Shown in pieces: positions 1 to 9,007 of a DNA stretch of 64,000 nucleotides. The position numbers and the translations under genes are program-made. Numbering within the stretch: position 1 is the first letter of the stretch; each line of letters starts with the position of its first letter. Under the pieces are notes generated by a model. The model saw only the letters and a list, made by a program, of their open reading frames with translations, was not told the origin of the DNA and did no database searches. Source of the stretch: Lacrimispora sphenoides (GTDB lineage: Bacteria; Bacillota; Clostridia; Lachnospirales; Lachnospiraceae); assembly GCF_900105215.1 (NCBI RefSeq), contig NZ_FOIP01000001.1, positions 2,378,001 through 2,442,000 on the forward strand, in the 5' to 3' direction.

Positions 1-780
1 CAATGGTTTAAAACAGAGCTGAAAGAAGATAACATCCTTCGCGGCAAGGAAATGGTAGACCGCTACTGTAAGACAAAGGGAATCAATTATTCTGAGATCA
101 GCAAGCCGGAATACCAGGAAAAGGTCATGAAGCGTTATGCGTTCCGTGACTGGGAATCCGTTCTTGCATCCATCGGACACGGAGGCCTGAAAGAAGGCCA
201 GGTCATCAATAAGATGGTGGATGAACGGAATAAGAAGCTTAAGAAAGATGTTACGGACAACAGCATTTTAAATGACATAGAGGATATGAGCAACAGGCTG
301 CCAGTTAAGAGACGCTCGGGCAGCGGAATCGTGGTTAAGGGAATCCACGACCTTGCAGTCCGTTTTTCCAAGTGCTGCAGCCCGGTGCCGGGAGATGAGA
401 TCGTAGGCTTTGTAACCCGCGGACGGGGGATTTCTATCCACAGGACAGACTGCGTCAACGTCTTAAACCTGCCTGAGGACGAGCGGAATCGTCTGATTGA
501 TGCGGAATGGCAGGAATCGGAGGGCGATGACACCAAGGAACGGTATTCCTCGGAGATCAAGATATTTGCCAATAACCGGATCGGCATGTTTGTCGACATA
601 TCCAAGGTATTTACAGAGAGGCAGATCGATATCACCTCCATGAACTCCAGAACCAACAAGCAGGGCAAGGCGACCATTACCATGACCTTTGATATTCATG
701 GCGTGGAAGAACTTGGAAAGCTGGTTGATAAGCTGAGACAAATCGAAGGAGTCATAGACATTGAGAGGACTGCGGGATAA
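1..780 (+). CDS. relA: RelA/SpoT-type (p)ppGpp synthetase/hydrolase, C-terminal part (5' end outside window)
   Basis: The frame is open from base 1, so the gene begins upstream of the window. What is visible is the regulatory C-terminal half of a long RelA/SpoT homologue: the stretch after the TGS domain (FKTELKEDNI, GKEMVDRYC), the conserved Cys-rich helical/zinc-finger region (VRFSKCCSPVPGDEIVGF, then RGISIHRTDC) and a terminal ACT domain (EIKIFANNRIGMFVDISKVF to the end). These domains sense uncharged tRNA on the ribosome and control the catalytic N-terminal domains that make and degrade the alarmone (p)ppGpp. The catalytic half is not in the window, so synthetase and hydrolase competence cannot be judged. 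A terminator hairpin overlaps the stop codon. The family call is secure; relA versus rel naming is a convention. Confidence 0.93.
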   Translation, partial: QWFKTELKEDNILRGKEMVDRYCKTKGINYSEISKPEYQEKVMKRYAFRDWESVLASIGHGGLKEGQVINKMVDERNKKLKKDVTDNSILNDIEDMSNRLPVKRRSGSGIVVKGIHDLAVRFSKCCSPVPGDEIVGFVTRGRGISIHRTDCVNVLNLPEDERNRLIDAEWQESEGDDTKERYSSEIKIFANNRIGMFVDISKVFTERQIDITSMNSRTNKQGKATITMTFDIHGVEELGKLVDKLRQIEGVIDIERTAG

Positions 781-797
781 CGCAGTTTTCTCTTTTT
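769..797 (+). terminator. Rho-independent terminator overlapping the relA stop codon
   Basis: Stem ACTGCG (769-774) pairs with CGCAGT (781-786) around a six-base loop that contains the TAA stop codon, followed by a T-rich tract. It separates relA from the MBL hydrolase gene. Confidence 0.7.
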
Positions 798-908
798 GCG
801 CGAGCAATGAGCCCAATGATAAAATTTGGAAAGCATGTTTTTCTAAGTTGTCTGAACCGGATTTGTATCAGGTTTACATAAAGATAGTTTCAGTTAGGAG
901 ATAAAAAT

Positions 909-1553
909 ATGAGCGATTTCAGAATAAAGACCTGTCCTGTGGGCCAGCTTGGAACCAATTGTTATGTAATATACCGGGAATCCCTTAAAAAAGCGGTAAT
1001 CGTGGATCCGGGCGCAGACGGGGCATATATCCTGGATCTGTGCCGGGAGCTTTCCCTGATTCCGGAGGCGATTATCCTGACTCATGGGCATTTTGATCAC
1101 ATTATGGCGGTAAAAGATATCAAAGAGGCATTTCCCGATGTGAAAATTTATGCCGGGAAGCAGGAAAAAGAGATGCTGGCAGAACCGTCTGTCAATTTGT
1201 CTTCCTCCTTTGGTAAGGCTTATGCGGTTCATGCAGACGGATATGAGGAGGATGGAGCCATCCTCCCCCTTGCAGGAGTGGCCTTTAAGGTTTTATTTAC
1301 CCCAGGCCATACTTCAGGATCGGTCTGTTATTTAATAGAGTCTGAAGATGTCCTCATAAGCGGGGACACTCTCTTTTTGGAGTCTTTGGGAAGAACAGAC
1401 TTTCCTACGGGAAGTCAGTCCCAGATCTTAAGCTCCATAAAGGAACGGCTTTTTGTCCTGCCTGACGATACTCTTGTTTATCCGGGCCATGGGGAGGCGA
1501 CCACGATTGGTCATGAGAAAGTATACAACCCGGTGGCATTATACAGAGGATAG
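909..1553 (+). CDS. MBL-fold metallo-hydrolase (glyoxalase II-like)
   Basis: A 214-residue metallo-beta-lactamase-fold protein of the GloB/YcbL type. The dinuclear metal site is intact: THGHFDH at residues 58-64, GHTSGS, the aspartate of SGDTLF, and the late histidine of YPGHGEAT. Enzymes of this subgroup hydrolyse thioesters such as S-lactoylglutathione or related thiols, but the short, single-domain form in Firmicutes has no settled substrate. No signal peptide, so cytoplasmic. Start ATG at 909 follows TTAGGAG at about 894-900. It sits just upstream of hemZ, as in many Lachnospiraceae, and probably shares its transcript. The family is certain; the substrate is not. Confidence 0.9.
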   Translation: MSDFRIKTCPVGQLGTNCYVIYRESLKKAVIVDPGADGAYILDLCRELSLIPEAIILTHGHFDHIMAVKDIKEAFPDVKIYAGKQEKEMLAEPSVNLSSSFGKAYAVHADGYEEDGAILPLAGVAFKVLFTPGHTSGSVCYLIESEDVLISGDTLFLESLGRTDFPTGSQSQILSSIKERLFVLPDDTLVYPGHGEATTIGHEKVYNPVALYRG

Positions 1554-1563
1554 GAAGCATCAA

Positions 1564-1612
1564 GAGGAAAGCACCCTGCGGGTATCCCGATATACCCAAA
1601 AAGCATGGGTGC
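1564..1612 (+). repeat. Structured intergenic element, copy 1 (upstream of hemZ)
   Basis: One of three related elements in the window (others at 4401-4447 and 60712-60760). It opens with GAGGAAAGC, has an outer stem GCACCC (1571-1576) / GGGTGC (1607-1612), an inner stem GGGTAT (1580-1585) / ATACCC (1592-1597), and a linker AAAAAGCAT. The other copies keep the stems with different bases, so pairing rather than primary sequence seems conserved. All three lie on the + strand just upstream of a co-directional gene. I do not recognise it as a named RNA family. Confidence 0.6.
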
Positions 1613-1627
1613 AGATGAGGAAAACAC

Positions 1628-3082
1628 ATGATAGGATTAATATTAGACGACCAGTCCTTTGAGCAGGATATCAGAGAGCTTTTAATGGCATTTTATCCGG
1701 GAGAGGGCTTCGTCCACAAGGAAAGCCCAGAAGAGGCATACCGTCTTCTTGTCCGGGGCAGGACAGGAGAAGCTGATTTTGAGCTGGCGATCCAGGATTT
1801 TGAGAATGGCATTGTAAGTTCTTTATCCACTAAGGTGGATTTTACAGACCGCTTTGAAACCAAGAACCGGATCAAACGGATGCTATATGGCATGGTTCAG
1901 GAGCTTACAGGGATCGAGCTTCCCTGGGGTACCTTAACGGGAATCCGGCCTACCAAAATAGCCATGACAAGGCTTATGGAAGGGTATACGGATGAGGAAG
2001 TCCGCAGATACATGAAGGAAACCTATTTAACCAGTGACGGAAAAGTGGATTTAAGCCTGGAGATTGCAAAGCGGGAGATGGAACTCATTTCCGCCATTGA
2101 TTACAGCCACGGCTACAGTTTGTATGTAGGTATCCCCTTTTGTCCCACCACCTGCCTTTACTGCTCCTTCACATCTTTTCCCATCGGACAATGGGAAAAG
2201 CGCATGGAAGAGTATCTGGAAGCCTTATTTAAGGAAATGGATTATACGGCAAAGAAAATGGCAGGAAGGACCCTTGATACGGTTTATATCGGCGGAGGTA
2301 CGCCTACCTCCCTTTCCGCCCTTCATCTGGATAAGCTGATTCGCAGGATGAAAACAACCTTTGATTTTACCACGGTAAAGGAATTTACTGTGGAGGCCGG
2401 ACGACCGGACAGCATTACCATAGAAAAGCTTCAGGTTCTAAAAAGCCATGGTGTGTCCCGTATATCCATTAATCCTCAGACCATGAAGCAGGAAACCCTG
2501 GATATCATCGGCCGGCGCCATACCGTAGACATGGTAAAGGACCGATATTCCATGGCAAGGTCTTTGGGCTTTGACAATATCAACATGGATTTAATCATCG
2601 GCCTGCCGGAAGAGGATATGGAAGATGTGACCCGGACCATGGAGGAGATAAAGGCTCTTGGGCCAGATGGCATTACCGTTCATTCCCTTGCCATCAAGCG
2701 TGCGGCCCGCCTTAATATGTTTAAGGAAAAGTACGGGGATTTAAAGATCACCAATACTCAGGAAATGATCGATTTGACTGCCTCCTATGCCAGAAGCATG
2801 GGGCAGGAGCCCTATTACCTTTACCGTCAGAAAAACATGGCCGGAAACTTTGAAAACGTCGGCTATTCTTTTCCAGGCAAAGCCTGCATCTATAATATTT
2901 TAATTATGGAAGAAAAGCAGACCATTATAGCCTGCGGGGCAGGAACTACCACAAAGGTGATATTCCCATCAGAAAACCGTCTGGAGCGGGTGGAAAATGT
3001 CAAGGATGTGGAACAGTATATTGCAAGAATCGACGAAATGCTGGAAAGAAAAGAAAAAATGCTTGCAAAATTGGAAATGTAA
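1628..3082 (+). CDS. hemZ: Oxygen-independent coproporphyrinogen III dehydrogenase-like radical SAM protein HemZ
   Basis: A 484-residue radical SAM protein of the HemZ/HemN group. An N-terminal region of about 160 residues precedes the radical SAM barrel. The iron-sulfur ligands are C172, C176 and C179 in CPTTCLYC, preceded by YVGIPF, and the glycine-rich YIGGGTPTSL motif follows. HemN-group enzymes use a 5'-deoxyadenosyl radical; HemZ is annotated as coproporphyrinogen dehydrogenase in Bacillus, although many HemN-like proteins act as haem chaperones and the true reaction in clostridia is untested. Start ATG 1628 follows GATGAGG. It sits between the MBL hydrolase and hisS, which is the usual Lachnospiraceae order. 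Confidence 0.9.
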   Translation: MIGLILDDQSFEQDIRELLMAFYPGEGFVHKESPEEAYRLLVRGRTGEADFELAIQDFENGIVSSLSTKVDFTDRFETKNRIKRMLYGMVQELTGIELPWGTLTGIRPTKIAMTRLMEGYTDEEVRRYMKETYLTSDGKVDLSLEIAKREMELISAIDYSHGYSLYVGIPFCPTTCLYCSFTSFPIGQWEKRMEEYLEALFKEMDYTAKKMAGRTLDTVYIGGGTPTSLSALHLDKLIRRMKTTFDFTTVKEFTVEAGRPDSITIEKLQVLKSHGVSRISINPQTMKQETLDIIGRRHTVDMVKDRYSMARSLGFDNINMDLIIGLPEEDMEDVTRTMEEIKALGPDGITVHSLAIKRAARLNMFKEKYGDLKITNTQEMIDLTASYARSMGQEPYYLYRQKNMAGNFENVGYSFPGKACIYNILIMEEKQTIIACGAGTTTKVIFPSENRLERVENVKDVEQYIARIDEMLERKEKMLAKLEM

Positions 3083-3131
3083 TTTACAATAGAGGCATGT
3101 TAAAAATTAAGAAAATAACGGAGTGAACGAA

Positions 3132-4391
3132 ATGGCATTGAAAAAGAAACCGGTTACCGGAATGAAGGATATTCTTCCCGCCGAAATGCAGGTACGGGAA
3201 TATGTGATGAACCAGATACATGAAACCTATGGCGGCTTCGGCTTTCATTCCATCGAGACTCCCTGTGTGGAGCACATCGAGAACCTGACCAGCAAACAGG
3301 GCGGAGATAATGAAAAGCTGATTTTCAAGATCATGAAGCGGGGAGAAAAGTTAAATCTGGAGACAGCACAGGCGGAAAATGATCTGGTTGACAGCGGCCT
3401 TCGGTATGACCTGACCGTTCCCTTATCCAGATATTATTCTAATAATGCGGCTTCCCTGGCCGCTCCCTTTAAATCCCTTCAGATGGGAAGCGTGTGGAGG
3501 GCGGACCGTCCACAAAAAGGGCGTTTCAGACAGTTTGTCCAGTGCGACATCGACATATTGGGGGATTCCACCAGGCTTGCAGAGATCGAGCTGATTCTGG
3601 CTACCACCACATTGCTTGGAAAGATTGGTTTTAAGGGGTATACCGTAAGAATCAATGACCGGAATATCTTAAAGGGAATGGCTGCTTTCTGCGGCTTTCC
3701 GGAAGAATCTTACGACCAGGTGTTCATCATTCTGGATAAGATGGACAAGATCGGTATGGATGGTGTGGCAAGGGAACTGGCAGAAGCAGGTTATGATGAG
3801 GAAAAAATTAAAAAATATCTTTCTCTTTTTGAGTCAGCGACAACCGATGCTGCCGGAGTGCGCAGCCTGGGCAGCGTCTTAAAGGATGCGATGGATCAGG
3901 AACAGGCGGAAAACCTGGCGGCTATCATTGACAGTGTGAGCCAGATTACCACCAGCCAGTTTCACATCGTGTTTGACCCTACCCTCGTGAGAGGAATGTC
4001 ATATTACACCGGAACCATTTTTGAGATTCAGGTAGACGGATTCCCTGGTTCCGTAGGCGGCGGCGGCCGATATGATAAGATGATCGGAAAATTCACCGGC
4101 ATGGATACGCCTGCCTGCGGTTTTTCCATTGGATTTGAACGGATCATCACCATCCTGATGGATGAGGGCTTCACGGTCCCCGGAAAGGAAGATAAGGTGG
4201 CCTTTCTGATCGAAAAGGGTGTAAGTGATGATGTGATGAATGGGGCCATCAAAGAGGCGATGGAAGAACGGGCTAAGGGTGTGACCGTTCTGGTTTCCCA
4301 GATGAATAAAAACAAAAAGTTCCAGAAAGAAGGCCTTGAGAAGGAAGGCTATACACTGTTTAAGGAATTCTATAAGGATGCACTTAAGTAA
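3132..4391 (+). CDS. hisS: Histidyl-tRNA synthetase
   Basis: Class II aminoacyl-tRNA synthetase that charges tRNA-His. Visible are the N-terminal KPVTGMKDILP motif, motif 2 (VWRADRPQKGRFRQF), the histidine-specific loop LVRGMSYYTGTIFEI, motif 3 (GGGGRYD and ACGFSIGFERI), and a C-terminal anticodon-binding domain. A GTG at 3123 is in frame, but CGGAG at 3119-3123 lies eight bases before the ATG at 3132, so I start there (419 residues, normal length). Cotranscription with hemZ upstream and aspS downstream is likely because gaps are short and no terminator is seen. Confidence 0.95.
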   Translation: MALKKKPVTGMKDILPAEMQVREYVMNQIHETYGGFGFHSIETPCVEHIENLTSKQGGDNEKLIFKIMKRGEKLNLETAQAENDLVDSGLRYDLTVPLSRYYSNNAASLAAPFKSLQMGSVWRADRPQKGRFRQFVQCDIDILGDSTRLAEIELILATTTLLGKIGFKGYTVRINDRNILKGMAAFCGFPEESYDQVFIILDKMDKIGMDGVARELAEAGYDEEKIKKYLSLFESATTDAAGVRSLGSVLKDAMDQEQAENLAAIIDSVSQITTSQFHIVFDPTLVRGMSYYTGTIFEIQVDGFPGSVGGGGRYDKMIGKFTGMDTPACGFSIGFERIITILMDEGFTVPGKEDKVAFLIEKGVSDDVMNGAIKEAMEERAKGVTVLVSQMNKNKKFQKEGLEKEGYTLFKEFYKDALK

Positions 4392-4400
4392 ATTTATCAG

Positions 4401-4447
4401 GAGGAACGCCCCAAGGGCATACTGATATGCCAAAAAACATGGGCAGG
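4401..4447 (+). repeat. Structured intergenic element, copy 2 (upstream of aspS)
   Basis: Opens with GAGGAACGCC; inner stem GGCATA (4416-4421) / TATGCC (4426-4431) with loop CTGA; outer pairing GCCC (4408-4411) / GGGC (4441-4444); linker AAAAAACAT. The sequence is very close to copy 3 at 60712-60760 and shares the layout of copy 1. It ends directly before the aspS ribosome binding site, a position where a translational or attenuation effect is possible. Confidence 0.6.
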
Positions 4448-4459
4448 AAAGAGGATATT

Positions 4460-6250
4460 ATGGCAGAATCAATGTTAGGCTTAAAAAGAACACATAGATG
4501 CACAGAGGTTACAACAGCCAATGTGGGCAGTGAAATAACAGTTATGGGCTGGGTCCAGAAAAGCAGAAATAAGGGAGGAATCATTTTTGTTGATTTAAGA
4601 GACCGTTCCGGAATTCTGCAGATCATTTTTGAAGAAAGTGATTGTGGAGCTGAAAGCTTTGCAAAGGCTGAAAAATTAAGAAGTGAATTTGTTATCGCAG
4701 TGACTGGCGAAGTGGAAACAAGGGCAGGAGGAGTGAATGAGAACCTGGCTACAGGGGCCATTGAAGTTCGGGCAAAAAGCTTAAGGATATTATCCGAATC
4801 TGAAACACCTCCCTTCCCCATCGAAGAGAACAGCAAGACAAAGGAAGAACTGAGATTAAAATACCGTTTCCTTGATCTTAGAAGGCCGGATATCCAGAAG
4901 AACATCAGGGTGAGAAGCCAGGTTGCTACATTAACAAGGGCATTTTTGGCAGAAGAGGGCTTTTTAGAGATCGAAACGCCGACACTTATTAAGAGCACTC
5001 CGGAAGGCGCCCGGGACTATTTGGTACCAAGCCGTGTCCACCCAGGCTCTTTCTACGCACTTCCCCAGTCTCCCCAGCTTTTTAAGCAGCTGCTGATGTG
5101 TTCCGGTTATGACCGTTATTTCCAGCTGGCAAGATGCTACCGTGACGAGGACCTCCGTGCAGACAGGCAGCCGGAATTTACCCAGATCGATATGGAGCTT
5201 TCCTTTGTGGATGTGGAGGACGTGCTGGAAGTTAATGAAAGGCTGCTAAAGAAATTATTTAAGGAAATCACTGGATTTGATATCCAGCTTCCAATTACCA
5301 GAATGACATGGAAAGAAGCTATGGACCGCTTTGGTTCTGACAAGCCGGATATGCGTTTTGGAATGGAACTTAAAAATGTTTCCGATGTAGTAAAGGATAC
5401 GGAATTTGCAGTGTTCAAGGGTGCACTTGAAAACGGCGGTTCTGTCCGCGGTATCAATGCCGAAGGACAGGGAGCAATGCCTCGTAAAAAAATCGACGCC
5501 CTGGTGGAATATGCAAAAGGCTTTGGCGCCAAGGGTCTGGCTTATCTTGCTGTGAATGAAGACGGAACCTATAAATGTTCCTTTGCAAAATTCATGACAG
5601 AGGAAGAGCTTCACACTCTGGCAGATGCAATGGGAGCAAAGTCTGGAGACCTGCTTTTATTTGCGGCAGACCGGGATAAAGTAGTATTTGACGTATTAGG
5701 CAACTTGAGACTGGAGCTGGCAAGACAGCTTGATCTTCTGAAAAAGGATGACTTTAAATTCTTATGGGTAACGGAATTCCCGCTGCTTGAGTATTCCGAA
5801 GAGCAGGGCCGTTTTACTGCAATGCATCACCCATTTACCATGCCTATGGATGAAGACTGGGCACTTATTGACAGCAATCCCGGCGCTGTCCGTGCAAAAG
5901 CATATGACATCGTGTTAAATGGTACGGAGCTTGGCGGAGGTTCTGTCCGTATCCACCAAAGTGATATCCAGTCCAAGATGTTTGAAGTGCTGGGCTTTAC
6001 AAAGGAACAGGCAGAGGATCAGTTCGGCTTCCTTTTGGAAGCATTTAAATATGGTGTTCCACCTCACGCAGGACTTGCTTACGGTCTGGACCGGGTTGTT
6101 ATGCTGATGGTAGGCGCAGACAGCATCCGTGATGTAATCGCATTCCCTAAGGTAAAAGATGCGTCCTGTCTGATGACCCAGGCACCTTCAATGGTAGATC
6201 CGAAGCAGCTTGTAGAGCTGGGAATAGAAATCAGTGAAGAAAATGAATAA
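4460..6250 (+). CDS. aspS: Aspartyl-tRNA synthetase
   Basis: Class II synthetase of the bacterial long type (596 residues): N-terminal OB-fold anticodon domain (TVMGWVQKSRNKGGIIFVDLRD), catalytic core with YRDEDLRADRQPEFTQID (motif 2), a bacterial GAD-type insertion in the middle, and motif 3 GLAYGLDRVVMLM near the C-terminus. An in-frame ATG at 4427 lies inside the structured element; the ATG at 4460 follows GAAAGAGG and begins MAESMLGLKRTHRC, which matches where the family starts. A strong terminator follows at 6262. Whether it is discriminating or also charges tRNA-Asn cannot be told by eye. Confidence 0.95.
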   Translation: MAESMLGLKRTHRCTEVTTANVGSEITVMGWVQKSRNKGGIIFVDLRDRSGILQIIFEESDCGAESFAKAEKLRSEFVIAVTGEVETRAGGVNENLATGAIEVRAKSLRILSESETPPFPIEENSKTKEELRLKYRFLDLRRPDIQKNIRVRSQVATLTRAFLAEEGFLEIETPTLIKSTPEGARDYLVPSRVHPGSFYALPQSPQLFKQLLMCSGYDRYFQLARCYRDEDLRADRQPEFTQIDMELSFVDVEDVLEVNERLLKKLFKEITGFDIQLPITRMTWKEAMDRFGSDKPDMRFGMELKNVSDVVKDTEFAVFKGALENGGSVRGINAEGQGAMPRKKIDALVEYAKGFGAKGLAYLAVNEDGTYKCSFAKFMTEEELHTLADAMGAKSGDLLLFAADRDKVVFDVLGNLRLELARQLDLLKKDDFKFLWVTEFPLLEYSEEQGRFTAMHHPFTMPMDEDWALIDSNPGAVRAKAYDIVLNGTELGGGSVRIHQSDIQSKMFEVLGFTKEQAEDQFGFLLEAFKYGVPPHAGLAYGLDRVVMLMVGADSIRDVIAFPKVKDASCLMTQAPSMVDPKQLVELGIEISEENE

Positions 6251-6261
6251 TTGATTGATGA

Positions 6262-6318
6262 GGGATGCCCTTCTGCTAAAAGTGTCAGCTTTTGGCGGTT
6301 GGGGTATCCCTTTTCTAT
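6262..6318 (+). terminator. Rho-independent terminator after aspS
   Basis: Nine-pair outer stem GGGATGCCC (6262-6270) / GGGTATCCC (6302-6310, one G-U pair) with an inner CTAAAAG/CTTTTGG pairing, followed by TTTTCT. It ends the hisS-aspS transcript. Confidence 0.8.
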
Positions 6319-6454
6319 ATTTATAATTATCAGGTCTAAAAGAAACCTGAGAAAAGGGAGAAATAATTTTAAAATATGGAAAATTAATATACTATTTTTA
6401 CATTTATCTGATATAATAGAGGAAAACGTACTTTTCAAAAGGAGGGTTTCAACA

Positions 6455-8284
6455 ATGAAAGGAAGTAAGACTAGAAGGTTTCTGTCACTATGGCTGGCTC
6501 TGCTCATGGTCCTGTCCCTGACGACAGGCATATCCTTTTCTTCTCTGGCAGCAGACAGGGATATCGTGGTTCTCTATACCAATGATGTCCACTGCGGGGT
6601 TGATGAAAACATAGGATATGCGGGACTTGCTCTCTATAAGAAAGAGATGCAGGCTCAGACTCCATATGTGACGCTGATTGACGCAGGAGATGCCATTCAG
6701 GGCGCGCCCATTGGGACACTGTCAGACGGAGGTTATTTGATCGACATTATGAATAAGGTCGGTTATGACTTCGCAGTGCCGGGCAACCATGAGTTTGATT
6801 ATGGGATGCCTCGTTTTCTGGAATTGGCAGGAAAGTTAAGCTGCGGTTACTATTCCAGCAATTTTATGGATTTAAGAACTGGATCAACGGTATTTGCTCC
6901 TTATAAGATCTTTTCATATGGGGATACTAAGGTCGCGTTTGTGGGTGCAACTACACCGGAAAGCTTTACTAAATCCACTCCAGCTTATTTCCAGGATGGA
7001 AATGGAAACTATATTTACGGTTTTTGTGAAGATGAAAATGGACAAAGACTCTATGACCAGATCCAGTCATCTGTAAACAGTGCAAAAGCAGAGGGAGCTA
7101 ATTACGTAATTTTGGTCGGCCATCTGGGCGAAAACGGGACAACAGACCGTTGGACCTCTGATAACGTGATCAAGAATACTACGGGCATTAATGTATTAAT
7201 CGACGGCCATTCCCATGAGGAATATGGAAAGTACGTAAAGAATAAGGATGGCCAGGATGTACTTCTTACCCAGACAGGTACAAAGTTAAAGAACTTCGGA
7301 AAGCTGACACTTCATACAGATGGAACATTTTCCAATGAACTGGTTTCCCAGGTTCCGGCAGGAGCGGGCACCAGTGCTTATACAGTAAAGAATGGGGATT
7401 CCTTAAGCCGGATCGCTAAGAGAGAATTAGGCTCTTATAACCGTTGGAATGAAATCTATGAAGCAAACAGAGATAAAATTAAAGATCCTAATGTCCTGAC
7501 TGTAGGAGTTCAGTTGGTGATTCCTGGAAAGAGCGCTGTTACAGCTGACGGAAAGGCCATTGACTATGATACAGACAAATTCATTAAGGTGATTCAGGCT
7601 CAGTATAATGAGACATTGAAGACTGTAATCGGGCATACGGATGTTGAACTTACGGTGAATGACCCGGCAACCGGAAAACGCGCGGTCAGAAGCGCGGAGA
7701 CAAACCTTGGGGATCTGTCTGCTGATGCATATCGTAATGTGCTTGGAGCAGAGATTGGCTTTTCCAATGGCGGCGGTGTCAGAGCCAACATAAAAGCCGG
7801 CAACATTACCTATAATGATACCCTCACCGTGTTCCCATTCGGCAATATGGGTTGCGTTGTGGAAGTAACCGGCCAGCAAATCAAGGATGCCCTGGAAATG
7901 GCTTCCCGGAACTGCCCGAAGGAGAATGGTGGTTTCCTGCAAGTATCAGGTCTTACTTATACCATCGATACCACAAAGGCTTCCAATGTACAGTTGGATG
8001 AAAAAGACAATTTTATAAAAGTAAACGGAGCATACCGGGTATCCGATATTATGGTAGGCGGCGCTCCTCTTGACGTGAATAAGACTTATACCGTAGCCTC
8101 CCATAACTACATGTTAAAATCTGCTGGTGATGGCATGACCATGTTTAAGGGAAGCAAGGTGATCCGGGATGAAGTCATGACTGATGTAGATTTGCTTTCC
8201 ACTTATATCCGCAGCAATTTAGGCGGCAATGTAGGTGCTGATTATGCAAATCCTGCAGGTCAGGGCAGAATTACCATTAAATAA
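6455..8284 (+). CDS. Secreted 5'-nucleotidase/metallophosphoesterase with internal LysM domain
   Basis: A 609-residue exported UshA-family protein. The ATG at 6455 follows AAAGGAGGG and gives a clear signal peptide (basic start, hydrophobic LWLALLMVLSLTTG, cleavage near SLAAD); the upstream in-frame extension is the intergenic terminator region and is not coding. Calcineurin-like phosphoesterase motifs follow: YTNDVHCG, IDAGDAIQG, GNHEFDYG, VGHLGE, GHSHEE. A LysM domain (YTVKNGDSLSRIAK to LVIPGK, about residues 308-358) is inserted before the 5'-nucleotidase C-terminal domain (FSNGGGVRANI). It would release phosphate and nucleosides from nucleotides outside the membrane, with LysM holding it on peptidoglycan. 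LysM between the two catalytic-fold domains is unusual; it is more often terminal. Confidence 0.9.
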   Translation: MKGSKTRRFLSLWLALLMVLSLTTGISFSSLAADRDIVVLYTNDVHCGVDENIGYAGLALYKKEMQAQTPYVTLIDAGDAIQGAPIGTLSDGGYLIDIMNKVGYDFAVPGNHEFDYGMPRFLELAGKLSCGYYSSNFMDLRTGSTVFAPYKIFSYGDTKVAFVGATTPESFTKSTPAYFQDGNGNYIYGFCEDENGQRLYDQIQSSVNSAKAEGANYVILVGHLGENGTTDRWTSDNVIKNTTGINVLIDGHSHEEYGKYVKNKDGQDVLLTQTGTKLKNFGKLTLHTDGTFSNELVSQVPAGAGTSAYTVKNGDSLSRIAKRELGSYNRWNEIYEANRDKIKDPNVLTVGVQLVIPGKSAVTADGKAIDYDTDKFIKVIQAQYNETLKTVIGHTDVELTVNDPATGKRAVRSAETNLGDLSADAYRNVLGAEIGFSNGGGVRANIKAGNITYNDTLTVFPFGNMGCVVEVTGQQIKDALEMASRNCPKENGGFLQVSGLTYTIDTTKASNVQLDEKDNFIKVNGAYRVSDIMVGGAPLDVNKTYTVASHNYMLKSAGDGMTMFKGSKVIRDEVMTDVDLLSTYIRSNLGGNVGADYANPAGQGRITIK

Positions 8285-8289
8285 AATGA

Positions 8290-8327
8290 AAAGCAGCCTG
8301 CCCCGGTAAAATGGGGGCAGGCTTTTC
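8290..8327 (+). terminator. Rho-independent terminator after the 5'-nucleotidase
   Basis: CCTGCCCC (8297-8304) pairs with GGGGCAGG (8314-8321), flanked by AAGC/GCTT and followed by a short T run. Confidence 0.8.
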
Positions 8328-8402
8328 CATTGCTTCTTTTCGCAGGAAATGTTACACTTAAAGGCAGAAACAATTACAGATAAAGATTAGGAGATTGATA
8401 TT

Positions 8403-8936
8403 ATGTTATTAAAAAACCCGCAGACCCGTTTTGAGGAAATATACCAGATTTATAAGGAATCATTTCCAAACATTGAGCGCCGGACAAAAGACGATCAGAA
8501 AAGGGTTTTCGGTAATCCCTGTTATAAAGTCCGGGTGATAGAAGAGGAAGGAAAGATTGTGGCCTTTCTGGGATACTGGGATCTTACCTCTTGCGTTTTT
8601 ATGGAACATTTGGCCACAACGGAAGTATGCAGGGGAAAAGGATATGGAAAGAAGCTGGTACAAGAGGCTATGGAGGAAACGGAAAAACCTGTATTTCTGG
8701 AAATAGAACCAATCACGGAGGAGAACCCTATAACCAGAAGCAGGGCAGTATTTTATGAAAGGCTGGGATTTCACTCCAATTCCTTTTACTATGAGCAATT
8801 GCCCTTAAAGCCTTTGGATAAGCCTATTCAGCTGTGGGTTATGAGTCATGGAAAACCTGTGACGGAAGAGGAATTTCTGCCGTATAAGAAAGAAATCTAT
8901 GAAATAGTATATGGTGTGGAGGCTTTTGAAAAATAA
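8403..8936 (+). CDS. GNAT-family N-acetyltransferase
   Basis: A 177-residue protein with the GNAT fold. The acetyl-CoA pyrophosphate-binding signature is visible as VCRGKGYGKKLVQEA (R/Q-x-x-G-x-G/A), preceded by the beta-strand MEHLATTE, and the late strand AVFYERLGFHSN typical of the family. It transfers an acetyl group from acetyl-CoA to an amine, but the substrate cannot be inferred. Start ATG 8403 follows TTAGGAG. It is probably monocistronic: a terminator lies before it and a hairpin follows it. Confidence 0.85.
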   Translation: MLLKNPQTRFEEIYQIYKESFPNIERRTKDDQKRVFGNPCYKVRVIEEEGKIVAFLGYWDLTSCVFMEHLATTEVCRGKGYGKKLVQEAMEETEKPVFLEIEPITEENPITRSRAVFYERLGFHSNSFYYEQLPLKPLDKPIQLWVMSHGKPVTEEEFLPYKKEIYEIVYGVEAFEK

Positions 8937-8957
8937 TAGAAGCCACGTACTGCCAGA

Positions 8958-8980
8958 GAAGCCGGCAATATGCCGGCTTC
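8958..8980 (+). other. Perfect GC-rich hairpin between the GNAT and phosphatidyltransferase genes
   Basis: Ten-pair perfect stem GAAGCCGGCA / TGCCGGCTTC with loop ATA. No T-run follows on either strand, so it is not a classical terminator; it could be a processing or stabilising hairpin. Confidence 0.5.
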
Positions 8981-9007
8981 AGCTGTGGGGGAATACCGGA
9001 GGCTCAG

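Noticed and set aside
4427-4459. Upstream in-frame ATG for aspS
   Set aside because: It lies inside structured element copy 2; the ATG at 4460 has the ribosome site and begins where the family begins.
6251-6454. N-terminal extension of the 5'-nucleotidase
   Set aside because: It covers the aspS terminator and would bury the signal peptide; ATG 6455 has the ribosome site and a clean leader.
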